Assembly: GCF_004116405.1 (NCBI RefSeq)
Contig: NZ_SDIC01000005.1
Location: 310,001-374,000, forward strand
Direction: 5' to 3'
DNA: 64,000 bases
From: Halegenticoccus tardaugens
GTDB taxonomy: Archaea > Halobacteriota > Halobacteria > Halobacteriales > Haloferacaceae
The translations under genes were made by a program, and so were the position numbers. The notes under the pieces were generated by a model, which did not search any database, was not told the DNA's origin, and saw only the letters and a list, made by a program, of their open reading frames with translations. The stretch's first letter is position 1. Each line of letters opens with the position of its first letter. This document shows positions 54,841 through 63,628 of this stretch, in pieces.

Positions 54841-56082
54841 TCAAGAGCTATCAGGTTCTTTTGTCTGAACTACCCCGAGTGTTGTAGCGATCTGTCGTGC
54901 GAAACCCGCCTCAATGACGATCGTTGCGAGAATAACGAGAAAGACTGTCCCGAGCAAGAGATCCGCACCTGCTGGATCTGTGGGGGGCGCTCCTGTCTGG
55001 AGACGGATTGCAAACAGGGTCGCAACTGACGCGGGAATGATTCCCCGCGGCCCAACAAAACTCATGAACAGTCGTTCACGAACTGTGAACCCACTATCGA
55101 TCGTTGAGACGAAGACAAGCAGCGGGCGGAGTAGAAGCATTAATACCGCGACGACTGCGAGTCCAGCGACACCAAGTGCGAGCAGTTCGGAGAACTCAAG
55201 TAACGCCGCGAGCGTGATGAAGACGAATGAGAGAACGAGGACGGTTACATCTCGCTTGAATCGGCTGATGGTGTTTCGATAAGGGATGTCGAGGTTTCCG
55301 AGGGTGAATCCTGCAGTGGCTGCTGCTGCGATACCGGCTTCTGAGAACACCGAATCCGCGATTGCAAATGCGATGATGGCACTGGCCAATGCGAGCAACC
55401 GGGCTATCTGTGGTGCAGCGTCAGACGGAAAATTAACGTGGGTAAGCAAATACCAGGCAACGCCCGCGATCGTGAGCCCTATGAGGATACCGAGTACGAG
55501 ACGTTCGAAGAAAAGAAGGACATATCCTTCCGGAGAGAGCTCCTGAGCGGTCATTGCTTTGAAGAGAACGATCGCGAGGATTGTGGCGGTGATGTCATTG
55601 ACGATTCCCTCGGTCTCAAGGGTCACTGCGACTTTTTCGCGGACGGGAACTACGGCGAGAATCGGCGTGATGACTGTTGGACCGGTTGCGACCAAGAGCG
55701 CACCAATGAGAAACGCAATATCCCAATCTGCGCCGAGCAGGAGACGAACAGTCAGGGCTGTTCCAACGAATGCCAGTGCTGCACCGATCGTGATCAACTG
55801 AATGACCGCCTTTGGTGCGCGCCGAACCAGGTCGAATTCGAGGCGAAACGATCCTTCAAAGACGATGATGGCGACGCTCATGCCGACGATAGTAGAGAGA
55901 GTTTCCCCAAACGTGTCAGAGGTAATCAGACCGAGTCCATCGGGGCCGATGGCAATGCCCGCAACAATGAGGAACAGCACACTCGGAATCCGATACTTTG
56001 CGGCGAGAAACTGGGCTGTAAAACCCAGCCCAACAATGGCCGCAACGAGTGTAATGAGGTCAAGGTCAATGTGGATTGACAT
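54841..56082 (-). CDS. NhaP-type Na+(K+)/H+ antiporter
   Basis: From the ATG at 56082 the product is 413 residues with about twelve to thirteen transmembrane helices. CPA1 features include VIVFEGSFRLEFDLVRRAPKAVIQL, LIGALLVATGPTVITPILAVVPV, ETEGIVNDITATILAIVLF (the ND pair typical of electroneutral CPA1 exchangers) and FMSFVGPRGIIPASVATLFAIRL. It exports sodium or potassium in exchange for protons across the cytoplasmic membrane. The longer frame to 56139 is less likely. It is less GC-rich than the core genes and flanked by decayed genes, so it may be recently acquired. Confidence 0.9.
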   Translation of the reverse strand: MSIHIDLDLITLVAAIVGLGFTAQFLAAKYRIPSVLFLIVAGIAIGPDGLGLITSDTFGETLSTIVGMSVAIIVFEGSFRLEFDLVRRAPKAVIQLITIGAALAFVGTALTVRLLLGADWDIAFLIGALLVATGPTVITPILAVVPVREKVAVTLETEGIVNDITATILAIVLFKAMTAQELSPEGYVLLFFERLVLGILIGLTIAGVAWYLLTHVNFPSDAAPQIARLLALASAIIAFAIADSVFSEAGIAAAATAGFTLGNLDIPYRNTISRFKRDVTVLVLSFVFITLAALLEFSELLALGVAGLAVVAVLMLLLRPLLVFVSTIDSGFTVRERLFMSFVGPRGIIPASVATLFAIRLQTGAPPTDPAGADLLLGTVFLVILATIVIEAGFARQIATTLGVVQTKEPDSS

Positions 56083-56139
56083 TGTGCCACCGACCTCCCG
56101 GATTGCGACGTTCGGACCAGTACTGGTCTGCCGTTCCAA

Positions 56140-56680
56140 TCAACATGATACGTGCTCCTATTCCTACCTACAAAATTCTCCACCTACAGTGGGTTCATCC
56201 GTCAGATTGAATTGAATAAGTTGGCATTCGATTCACCGCGTGAATTGACGACGACATGGTTGGACCGTGATCCAGAGTTCATTGCATTTCTGATAATCAC
56301 TGGGACCGGCAAGCGGCGGAAGGGGCAATTAACTACACAACCCTGCCTTTAAGACGATCGCTGAATGTTATTGTTTGATGTCTCAGCACCACACAGCATA
56401 CATTGAGACGCTCGTCCACGTGAATTGTGGTAACCTTTCTCTCCTGAAACGAGCCTTGCGTTTGCGGTGACGAACGCCGGCACATACGAGTGGACCGCCG
56501 ACACCGACGGCTGGCAACAGATTTCGTTAGGCTCGGCTAGCGACACGTTCGCACCAATCTATCCTGAACGCGAACGGATCACAGAGCGGACGGTCTACGG
56601 CGGCCTCTCCGCCTGGACACGTTTGGCCGCGATGCAGTATCATGTGTTTCGATAACAGAGACGATACGCGTGCTGAACGC
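56140..56680. other. Region with unassigned coding-like fragments
   Basis: No intact gene is recognised. A forward frame at 56467-56655 reads WTADTDGWQQISLGSASDTFAPIYPERERITERTVYGGLSAWTRLAAMQYHVFR, which looks like the end of a real protein. A reverse frame at 56349-56420 ends SQCMLCGAETSNNNIQRSS, resembling the last part of the zinc-ribbon protein at 57664. A CTACACAACCCTGCCTTTAA stretch near 56333 may be a worn transposon right end. Confidence 0.4.
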
Positions 56681-57634
56681 GCTCTTTCCCTCCCTACTCC
56701 GTTTGCTTCCTCACTCTGTTGAGGAAGGGGCGTCCGCGTTGTACCGCCGATGCAAACGGCTGATCGCCTCCGATTTGTCTTTCATACGTACAATATCGAC
56801 GACTATGATCGCATGGAAGAAATCCTCAACTATGCCGCCATTAAGGAGGTCGTCGTGAAACAAGAACCCGCGGGCGAGTAGTTTGCTGTCCTCGGGATCA
56901 AAACCGAGAACGAAGTGTCAACGAAACTCAAGAATCCCGAGAAGTGCGTCGGGATCGACGTGGGTATCCTGAAGTACGCTCACGACACCGACGGAACCGC
57001 CGTCGAACGCCCCGACCTCACGGATGAACGCGAGCGGTTGGAACGAGAGCAACAGACGCTCTCACGGAAGGACCACGGATCGGCGAACTACCGCAAGCAG
57101 CAGCGGATTGTTGCTTGCCGCCACACCGACTTGAAGCGAAAGCGCCGCGACTTCCTACACAAACTCTCGAACTACTACGCTCGGGAATACGACCTCGTGG
57201 CGGTCGAAACCTCGACGCGAAAGGACTGATGGAACTCCTGTCGAACAGCTGGAACCGCGCCGGAGCGGCGTGGGGCACGTTCCTGCGGATGTTGGAGTAC
57301 AAGTGCGAGCGCGAAGGTACGCATGTTGTCGCCGTTGATCCACGAGAAACGACAAAGGAGTGTTCGGCGTGTGGCGTCGAAACCGAGAAACCACTCTGTG
57401 TACGGGAACACTCGTGCCCGTCGTGCGGGTTCGAAGTTGACCGGGATCTCAACGCAGCGTACAACATTCTATCTCGCGAACTCGACCAAGTAGGGGTGGT
57501 TCACCCCGAATCAACGCCTGCGGAGACTGCACCCCCTACGGGAATCGATTCGGTGTCTGCACAGGACGTCGTGGAAACAGGAAGCCCCGTCCTCAGCGAG
57601 GCCGCAAGGCCGAGCAGGGCGGGGTAGCTCACTG
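56671..57634 (+). mobile_element. IS1341-type element with truncated tnpB (copy D)
   Basis: The left end near 56680-56740 has CCCTCCCTACTCCG and GTTGAGGAAGGGG. The right end near 57581-57634 has GAAGCCCCGTCCTCAGCGAG, GCC-gcaa-GGC and GCAGGGCGGGGTAGCTCAC. The tnpB is truncated at its 5' side and frameshifted. Confidence 0.75.
56800..57627 (+). pseudogene. tnpB: tnpB, N-terminal deletion, stop and frameshift (copy D)
   Basis: The frame reads AAIKEVVVKQEPAGE-stop-FAVLGIKTENE, then KCVGIDVGILKYAHDTDGTAVERPDLTDERERLEREQQTLSRKDHGSANYRKQQRIVACRHTDLKRKRRDF and YDLVAVE. A frameshift follows, after which DAKGLMELLSNSWNRAGAAWGTFLRMLEYKCEREGTHVVAVDPRETTKECSACG and CPSCGFEVDRDLNAAYNIL resume. It is closest to the intact copy B. 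No hairpin insert is present, so it serves, with copy B, as the empty-site reference for copy A. Confidence 0.85.
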
Positions 57635-57663
57635 TTAGGGTGAATGAATCCCCAGTAGCTCGT

Positions 57664-57864
57664 TCACGCATTGTTCATCCGTTCTTTCGTCTCTCTCCCG
57701 CACTGCATGCACCTGCTCACCCGATATGGTTCTCGAGAAAATTCCGAATTTTCTTCACTTTTACTTTCAGTTATGATAATAATTGAAATTTTATGACTTG
57801 TCTCACGATCACAGTAGAGACATCTTTCTTGGATCGTCGAAAGGGCGTCTGTTGATTTTGACAT
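57664..57864 (-). CDS. Small zinc-ribbon protein (DUF7835-like)
   Basis: The 66-residue protein has two CxxC pairs: QERCLYCDRETSHKISI near residue 14 and SREPYRVSRCMQCGRETKERMNNA at the C terminus. This spacing and the RMNNA ending match small haloarchaeal putative zinc beta-ribbon proteins. Function is unknown; such proteins may bind nucleic acid or act as adaptors. It is flanked by a dead TnpB element and by hairpin elements. Confidence 0.75.
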   Translation of the reverse strand: MSKSTDALSTIQERCLYCDRETSHKISIIIITESKSEENSEFSREPYRVSRCMQCGRETKERMNNA

Positions 57865-58160
57865 TGGTTATCTCCCAAAATCGTTCTTCATGCATCGATG
57901 CTCGGTACTAGTGCTGCAACTCTACTTTGGTAGAAGTAACAGAATACGAAAAATATCCTCCTTGTCATCTACGGTTCTTTTTGTAGGGTACATATACTTG
58001 CCCTGGGTATTGAGTACATTTATGACTAGCACTCTTAAGAAGTAGGTATGTAGATAATATTCCTTTCCCGACAGATGGCAGTCGCGAGGTGGCGAGTGCC
58101 ATAGAGCACTGCTTTCACCAAGCCGAACTCAACGAAGCAACTATCTACCGAACTCAAGGC
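57865..58160. other. Intergenic region, nothing recognised
   Basis: About 300 bp, moderately AT-rich, with no gene or repeat that could be supported. Confidence 0.4.
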
Positions 58161-58166
58161 AGAGTG

Positions 58167-58187
58167 CCCCGAGGCTTGACCTCGGGG
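58167..58187 (+). repeat. Left-end hairpin of an IS605-type element
   Basis: CCCCGAGG-cttga-CCTCGGGG followed by GTGAATGC matches the left end of the decayed IS605-type element at 14905-14925. No tnpA follows; another element begins immediately. Confidence 0.65.
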
Positions 58188-58191
58188 GTGA

Positions 58192-58628
58192 ATGCCGCCA
58201 ATCGAGGGCGCTACGCCCCCTTCCTCAGCGAGCGGCGAAGCCGCGAGCAGAGAGGAGGATACAGCGCCCGCATAGTGTTCTGTCACTGTCTGCGGCATTT
58301 GTACTCCCCATGCGGTCGAAGCGGGGAGGAAGACGCTCACCACGGTTCCACTGGTGTTCACACGTGGTTCGAAACGGCGAAGCCGTGTCGTGATCACGAA
58401 AGGCGCGTCGCGCCTTTCGAACGACGACAAGACGCGTGCATCGGGTGGTGTGACCGAGTGTCGAATCGGGAGGAGTGGGTCACTCCGACCCGCCCAGCGA
58501 GGGAACCGCCTGCGAAGTCTGGAACCGCTGTGCCTTCGGGTGCACGTGCCGACACAGAACCGGGAAGCCCCGACCTCAAGGACCGAGCGCCTTCGGCGCG
58601 AGGGAGTAGGTCGGGGTAGTTCACACCC
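58192..58628 (+). mobile_element. Internally deleted IS1341-type element (copy I)
   Basis: The left end (GCGCTACGCCCCCTTCCTCA, AGCGAGCGGC-gaa-GCCGCGAGC) and right end (GAAGCCCCGACCTCAAGGAC ... GAGTAGGTCGGGGTAGTTCAC) are both present, but only about 340 bp lie between and no tnpB motif is left. The 3' half holds the conserved CCCAGCGAGGGAACCGCCTG and AGTCTGGAACCGCTG block also seen at 24340 and 33350. The element thus keeps ends plus the presumed guide-RNA region. Confidence 0.7.
58368..58434. repeat. Double-hairpin insert (copy I)
   Basis: The forward strand has AACGGC-gaa-GCCGTG, spacer TCGTGATCA, then CGAAAGGCGC-gtc-GCGCCTTTCG and ends AACG. Architecture and the terminal AACG match the other inserts, but both stems are different again. 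The exact left boundary is uncertain because no empty-site copy is available. Confidence 0.55.
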
Positions 58629-58654
58629 GCTCTCCGTACCAATTACAGAAGTAC

Positions 58655-59105
58655 AGGAGAAAGCCCACGATTTTAATCGTGGGATGAATCCGTACAGTTT
58701 AAGCGCCGTGCTGCCGTAATTCGAGTACCGACGTTCCCCGGTTTCGAGTCTCGGTCTTCGACCGCTCGACGGCTTCACCGTCTCACTCGACCGGGTAAGA
58801 AAGTCGAATCCCACTCCACCACGTCCGGGCCTACGGGTCGTCTGACGCTGATGGTGGTACCCAAGAGGCTGAATACCCTCTCGCGGAGGGACGGACCGGT
58901 ATTCCGTCCCGGTGAAACGCCCGGCGCGTCCAGGTGGGGAGGCCTCTTTGACAGGGCTACACGCACTGTAAAGCACGTCCTTGGGAATAATTGGACGGCG
59001 ACCGTCGAGGGGGGACGCGAAAGCGTACTTCGCCCCCGAGGAAACGTGCAACCGTGAACTCCCCTTCGGGGAATCCCACGACTGTAGTCGTGTGGAGGAT
59101 GTCAA
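58655..59105 (+). mobile_element. IS200/IS605-type MITE with both ends
   Basis: The left hairpin at 58665-58684 (CCCACGATtttaATCGTGGG followed by ATGAAT) and the right hairpin at 59075-59092 (CCCACGACtgtaGTCGTG followed by TGGAGGATGTC) bound about 450 bp of GC-rich sequence. The interior has several strong stems (for example CCGTCCC and GGGACGG at 58898-58915) but no believable ORF. It looks like a palindrome-ended non-autonomous element. Confidence 0.65.
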
Positions 59106-59426
59106 AGCCCTTCCTCTTCGAACTGGTCCACATGCCACCAGCGCCGACAACTGGCGAGAGAAGTGGGGCTACCCGGGGTAGAGAGGCGACGAGCCTATAA
59201 CCCCACGCGGAGTCGTTCGGACTTAGGAAGTCGAACATGCCGATTAGGTCAGACGCCGTTTCGACGCGGGCGTGTCAGTGCCACGCCGATACCGCGTCGG
59301 TACCGCATCGATGCCGCGATTCAGGCCACACGGGCACCGGGGGCGACCGGCCGGACTCGTCGCCCCGCCCCGCCGTCGCAGGCCTCACCGTTGAGTCGTG
59401 CGTTCGACGCCTAACGTAAGTGAAGC
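59106..59426. other. Intergenic region upstream of the RuBisCO-like operon
   Basis: About 320 bp with no gene. It should contain the promoter of the following three-gene cluster, but no clear TATA box stands out. Confidence 0.4.
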
Positions 59427-60701
59427 ATGTCCCGAATCCTCGCAACATACCTAATTGAAACGTCACACCCGATCGACGAGGCCGCGGAGTCGATGGCTGG
59501 CGAACAGTCCTCGGGGACGTTCGTCGACGTCCCCGGCGAGACCGACGAACTCCGCGAGCGACACGGGGCCCGCGTCGAGCGGGTCACCGAACTGGAGACC
59601 GTGGATGAACCGAGCCTACCAGGATCCGCCCCGCCCGAGGGGGCGACGGAGCCGGTGCAGTATACGCGTGCGGAGGTCGATCTCTCCTTCCCGCTTGAGA
59701 ACGTTGGCCCGTCGCTGCCGAACCTGCTGACGACAGTCGCCGGCAACCTATTCGAACTCACCCCGTTCTCTGGCTTGCGGCTGCGGGAACTAGATATCCC
59801 CGCCGCGTTCGCCGACGCCTGTCCTGGTCCGCAGTTCGGCATTGAGGGGACGCGGGAGGTGGTCGACGTCTGGGGACGACCCATCGTGGGGACGATCATC
59901 AAGCCGAACGTCGGGCTATCGCCTACCGAGACCGCGGAGATCACCGAGACGATGGTCGACTCCGGGCTCGACTTCATCAAAGACGACGAGCTGATCGCCG
60001 ACCCCCCCTATTCGCCACTCGAGGAGCGCGTCGAGGCGGTCATGGACATCGTTCACCGCCATGAGGACCGGACGGGCGAGACCATAATGTACGCCTGTAA
60101 CATCACCGGCGACGTCGCGGAGATGAAAGAACGGCACGACGCCGTGGTCGAGGCCGGCGGCAACTGCGTGATGGTGAGCATCAACAGCGTCGGGCTGAGC
60201 GGGTTCCTCGAACTGCGTCGGCACGCCGAACTGCCGATCCACGCCCACCGGAACGGCTGGGGTGCACTGTCGCGGTGTCCGCAGCTTGGGTTCGATTACG
60301 CGGCCTATCAGGTATTCTGGCGGCTCGCCGGCGCGGACCACATGCATGTCAATGGGATCCGGAACAAGTTCTGCGAGTCTGATGCGTCGGTCGTAGCCTC
60401 CGCGCGGGCCTGCCAGCGACCGATCGTCGACGATGCCGACACGGTGATGCCGGTCTTCTCCTCCGGCCAGTGGGCCGGACAGGCGCCCGATACCTACGAG
60501 GCGCTTGGGAACGTCGATCTGATGTACCTCGCTGGGGGTGGGATCATGGGCCACCCCGACGGCCCGGCGGCGGGCGTCGCACACCTGAAACAGGGGTGGA
60601 AGGCCGCAATGGAGGGAATTCCTCTGGAGACGTACGCCGAGGACCACGAGGAGCTGCGGCGAGCGATCAAGTACTTCGGGCCGGTCGGGAGTTGTAGGTG
60701 A
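59427..60701 (+). CDS. RuBisCO-like protein (probable sugar-acid phosphate decarboxylase/isomerase)
   Basis: The 424-residue protein has an N-terminal alpha/beta domain (1-145) and a TIM barrel. Barrel motifs include GTIIKPNVGLSP (Lys159), GLDFIKDDELIADPPYSP (Lys185-Asp-Asp-Glu188, the carbamylated-Lys metal site), PIHAHRNGWGALSR and the phosphate-binding LAGGGIMGHPDGPAAGV. The metal site is complete, but other RuBisCO residues differ, so it is a form IV-type protein. It is linked to a four-carbon acid sugar kinase, as in the known OiaX (3-oxo-isoapionate-4-phosphate decarboxylase) systems; that function is inferred from context. Its stop overlaps the next start (GTGA). Confidence 0.85.
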   Translation: MSRILATYLIETSHPIDEAAESMAGEQSSGTFVDVPGETDELRERHGARVERVTELETVDEPSLPGSAPPEGATEPVQYTRAEVDLSFPLENVGPSLPNLLTTVAGNLFELTPFSGLRLRELDIPAAFADACPGPQFGIEGTREVVDVWGRPIVGTIIKPNVGLSPTETAEITETMVDSGLDFIKDDELIADPPYSPLEERVEAVMDIVHRHEDRTGETIMYACNITGDVAEMKERHDAVVEAGGNCVMVSINSVGLSGFLELRRHAELPIHAHRNGWGALSRCPQLGFDYAAYQVFWRLAGADHMHVNGIRNKFCESDASVVASARACQRPIVDDADTVMPVFSSGQWAGQAPDTYEALGNVDLMYLAGGGIMGHPDGPAAGVAHLKQGWKAAMEGIPLETYAEDHEELRRAIKYFGPVGSCR

Positions 60702-62095
60702 TGGACGGGCTTTTGCTTGCGTACTACGGCGACGACTTCACCGGGTCGACCGACGTTCTCGAGTCGCTGAGCCTCAACGGTGTCCCGACCATACTCTTCC
60801 TGGAGACTCCCGACGCCCGCGACCTAGAACGGTTCGGAAACGTGCGCGCGGTTGGCATCGCGGGGACCAGCCGGAGCATGAGCCCCGAGGAGATGGAAGC
60901 GTCGTTATCCTCCGCGTTCGAGGTGCTCGATGCGCTCGGACCGGAGATCGTCCAGTACAAGGTCTGTTCGACGTTCGACTCCTCGCCCGAGGTCGGGAGC
61001 ATCGGCCGGGCCATCGACGTCGGACAGCGGACGTTCGACTCCCCGTTCGTCCCCGTCGTCGTTGCCACCCCGTCGCTCGAGCCCCGCGGACGGTACGTCG
61101 TGTTCGGTAACCTGTTCGCGACCGTCGAGGGGACGAACTACCGACTCGATCGCCACCCGACGATGAGTCGACACCCCGTGACACCGATGACAGAGGCGGA
61201 CCTCACGCTGCACCTGGGCGAGCAGACCGACCGCGAGATCGGACTCCTCGACGTCCGGCACATCGACGAGAACGACGGAACCACGCTCGACCGAACTCTC
61301 GATGCGGTCGCCGCCAGCAACGAGATCGTGGTCTTCGACGGCCTCGACCGCGAACACCAGCAGAAGGTCGCCCGCTTGATCTGGGAGCGGTGCGAGAATC
61401 GCGGGGACGATCCGCTCTTCTCGGCGTCGTCGTCCGGACTCAACTACGCGCTTTCGCGATACTGGCGGTCAGCCGGCGTCGTCTCGGCCTCCGAGCAGCC
61501 CAGGTCGGTCGAGGCGGTCGAGCAGATCCTGGTGATGTCGGGGAGCGCCTCGCCGGTGAACTGCGACCAGATCGACTGGGCGCTCGACAACGGATTCGAG
61601 GGGATACGCCTCGACGCGCCCCGCCTCGTCGACCCTGACACCGCGGAGGCGGCACGGAAGGAGGCCATCGACACCGCGCTCCGCGTGCTGGAGGAGGGTG
61701 GGAGCCCGCTGCTGTACTCCGTCCGCGGCCCCGACGACAATGCTGTCGAGCGGACGATCGAGCGAGCGACCGAACTGAGTCTCGACGAGACCCGCGTCGG
61801 CCCTCGACTGGGGGACGAACAGGGACGTATCACGCGCGGGATACTCGACACGGCGCCGGTCGAACGCGTGTGCGTCGCCGGGGGTGACACGAGCGGGAAC
61901 GTCGCCCCGCACCTCGACGTCTTCGCCCTAGAGTTCCTCGCGCCCGTCGGGGCGGGAAGTCCACTGTGTCGGGCCGCGTCCCGCACGGCGGCGTTCGACG
62001 GCCTGCAGGTCGCGCTCAAGGGCGGACAGGTCCAGACGGCACACGAGGGGGCGGACTTCTTCGGGGTCGTTCGGGATGGTGGGATCCTGCCTTGA
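60698..62095 (+). CDS. Four-carbon acid sugar kinase family (OtnK/OiaK-like)
   Basis: The 465-residue protein starts LLLAYYGDDFTGSTDVLESLSLNGVPTILFLETP, the hallmark of the two-domain acid sugar kinases. It also has VQYKVCSTFDSSPEVGSIGRAID and VCVAGGDTSGNVAPHLDVFALEFLAPVGAGSPLCRAAS plus ALKGGQVQTAHEGADFFGVVRDG in the C-terminal nucleotide-binding domain. Family members phosphorylate erythronate/threonate-type or oxo-isoapionate acids. Start codons at 60698 (GTG, overlapping the previous stop) and 60701 (ATG) are both possible. Tight coupling implies that it makes the phosphorylated substrate of the RuBisCO-like enzyme. Confidence 0.9.
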   Translation: MMDGLLLAYYGDDFTGSTDVLESLSLNGVPTILFLETPDARDLERFGNVRAVGIAGTSRSMSPEEMEASLSSAFEVLDALGPEIVQYKVCSTFDSSPEVGSIGRAIDVGQRTFDSPFVPVVVATPSLEPRGRYVVFGNLFATVEGTNYRLDRHPTMSRHPVTPMTEADLTLHLGEQTDREIGLLDVRHIDENDGTTLDRTLDAVAASNEIVVFDGLDREHQQKVARLIWERCENRGDDPLFSASSSGLNYALSRYWRSAGVVSASEQPRSVEAVEQILVMSGSASPVNCDQIDWALDNGFEGIRLDAPRLVDPDTAEAARKEAIDTALRVLEEGGSPLLYSVRGPDDNAVERTIERATELSLDETRVGPRLGDEQGRITRGILDTAPVERVCVAGGDTSGNVAPHLDVFALEFLAPVGAGSPLCRAASRTAAFDGLQVALKGGQVQTAHEGADFFGVVRDGGILP

Positions 62096-62194
62096 CGGAC
62101 GACTCCGCAGTGTTCGCCTCCACGTGTCCGACCGCGTCACCCCCCTGAACGAAAACCCTATCCCAGCCGATAGAGAACCGCCGAACGAGAGACA

Positions 62195-63043
62195 ATGACA
62201 GTCGCAGTCACACTCATGGGTGCCGGGGGGAAGATGGGGTCTCGGATCACCGACCGGCTCAAGGGCGCCGACCGGTACGAGATGCGCTACGTCGAACCAA
62301 GCGAGGAGGGACGAGAGCGCCTCGCCGAACGCGATCTCGCCGCCACGCCGCCCGACGAGGCCCTCAAGGGGGCCGACGTCGTTGTGATGGCCGTCCCCGA
62401 CAACCTGATCGAACCAATCACCGACGACGTCGTCCCGACGGTCGACGAAGGGACGATGGTCGTCCTGCTGGATCCTGCGGCCGCTCACGCCGGCGTCTTA
62501 CACGACCGCGAGGATATCTCATACTTCCTCGCCCATCCGTGTCACCCCTCGTTCTTCACCGCGGAGACAGACATGGATGATGAGGACACGGACTGGTTCG
62601 GCGGCCAGGGCCGCGACGTACAGGACATCGTCTGTGCGCTTCACCAGGGTCCGGACGACGATTACGCGAGGGGTGAGGCCGTCGCTCGGGACATGTACGG
62701 CCCCGTCCGGAATGCCCACCGAGTGACGACAGAGCAGATGGCTCTCCTCGAACCCGCCCTGGTCGAGACACTCCTTGCGACGTGTCTGTACACCGTCCGC
62801 GACGGGTACGAGCGGGTCGTCGAGATGGGCGTCCCAGAGGACGCAGCTCGGGAATTCCTGTTCGGCCACCTGCGGATCGAACTCGGTATCGTCTTCGGCT
62901 ACACCGACTTCCCGTTCTCGGATGGGGCCCTTCAGGCCGTCGCAGAGGGTAAAGAAGAGCTATTCCGATCCAACTGGGAGGACCGTGTATTTGGTCCCGA
63001 GAGCGTCCGAGCGAGCGCAGAGCGAATCGCCAGTTCGGAGTAG
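62195..63043 (+). CDS. Phosphogluconate dehydrogenase-like oxidoreductase
   Basis: The 282-residue protein begins VAVTLMGAGGKMGSRITDRLKGADRYEMRYVEPS, a Rossmann NAD(P) site, followed by ADVVVMAVPDNLIEPI. The C-terminal helical domain has AHPCHPSFF, ALHQGPDDDYARGEAVARDMYGP and EPALVETLLATCLYTVRDGYERVVEMGVPEDAAREFLFGHLRIELGIVFG. This matches proteins annotated with a phosphogluconate dehydrogenase C-terminal domain that accompany acid sugar kinases and RuBisCO-like proteins. It would carry out the oxidation step that makes the keto-acid for the kinase or the following step. Gap to the kinase is 99 bp, same strand. Confidence 0.85.
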   Translation: MTVAVTLMGAGGKMGSRITDRLKGADRYEMRYVEPSEEGRERLAERDLAATPPDEALKGADVVVMAVPDNLIEPITDDVVPTVDEGTMVVLLDPAAAHAGVLHDREDISYFLAHPCHPSFFTAETDMDDEDTDWFGGQGRDVQDIVCALHQGPDDDYARGEAVARDMYGPVRNAHRVTTEQMALLEPALVETLLATCLYTVRDGYERVVEMGVPEDAAREFLFGHLRIELGIVFGYTDFPFSDGALQAVAEGKEELFRSNWEDRVFGPESVRASAERIASSE

Positions 63044-63211
63044 CGGGCCCCCACACTCGCGATCGTCTGGACCGCTTGGACCTCGGTGGTGTCCCACCCT
63101 CTCTACATTGAGAACACTAATCCCACCTTCTCGGAAATATTCATAGCTACCGTAATTGATAAGACCATGATAGTCACAACTCAGACTACCTGTCTACTGT
63201 GTCACGCAGAA

Positions 63212-63628
63212 TCACAACTCAGTCTGGTTTCGTCTCTGAGCGATAGCTGCAGAGACAGAGAGCGTCAGCAAGAGTCCAAAGGTCACGCCTGTCCACATAC
63301 TGACTGAGAGAGTCGCAAAGACACCGATCTTCAAATACGAGCCAAGAATGCTCACAACGCCACCTCCGCTTACAAGCGTATACACCCACGCCGGAACCAC
63401 GTCAGTTGGCGCCCACTGATGGCTGGTCCGCTCTCGTTTGATAACCTCATCAGTGAGCTCAGAGAGCTGAAGCTCTCCACCATTAGCCTTCAGGGCCGCA
63501 ACAATCGCTCGTGTTCGCTCATCGGAGATGTTCTCCGAAACCATCTCTTCGTGTGCGTCTGATCTGCACTCCGATTTGGCAGCTATTTGTTGGTGACCAT
63601 CCATCTTGCTCACTAGCCATGAGTGCAT
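63212..63628 (-). CDS. Small membrane protein with HTH-like N terminus
   Basis: The 138-residue product has a hydrophilic N-terminal half with NISDERTRAIVAALKANGGELQLSELTDEVIKRERTS, resembling the start of a winged helix. It is followed by two hydrophobic segments (AWVYTLVSGGGVVSILGSYL and VSMWTGVTFGLLLTLSVSAAIA). Haloarchaea have many small proteins of this layout with an HTH-like part before membrane helices. The HTH is short, so the gene may be internally deleted. Its start is uncertain (Met1, Met9 or Met29). Confidence 0.5.
   Translation of the reverse strand: MHSWLVSKMDGHQQIAAKSECRSDAHEEMVSENISDERTRAIVAALKANGGELQLSELTDEVIKRERTSHQWAPTDVVPAWVYTLVSGGGVVSILGSYLKIGVFATLSVSMWTGVTFGLLLTLSVSAAIAQRRNQTEL

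Noticed and set aside
58035..59150. 371-residue reverse-strand open frame
   Set aside because: It runs through several transposon ends and hairpins; the composition (Ser/Arg/Pro-rich) is not protein-like.
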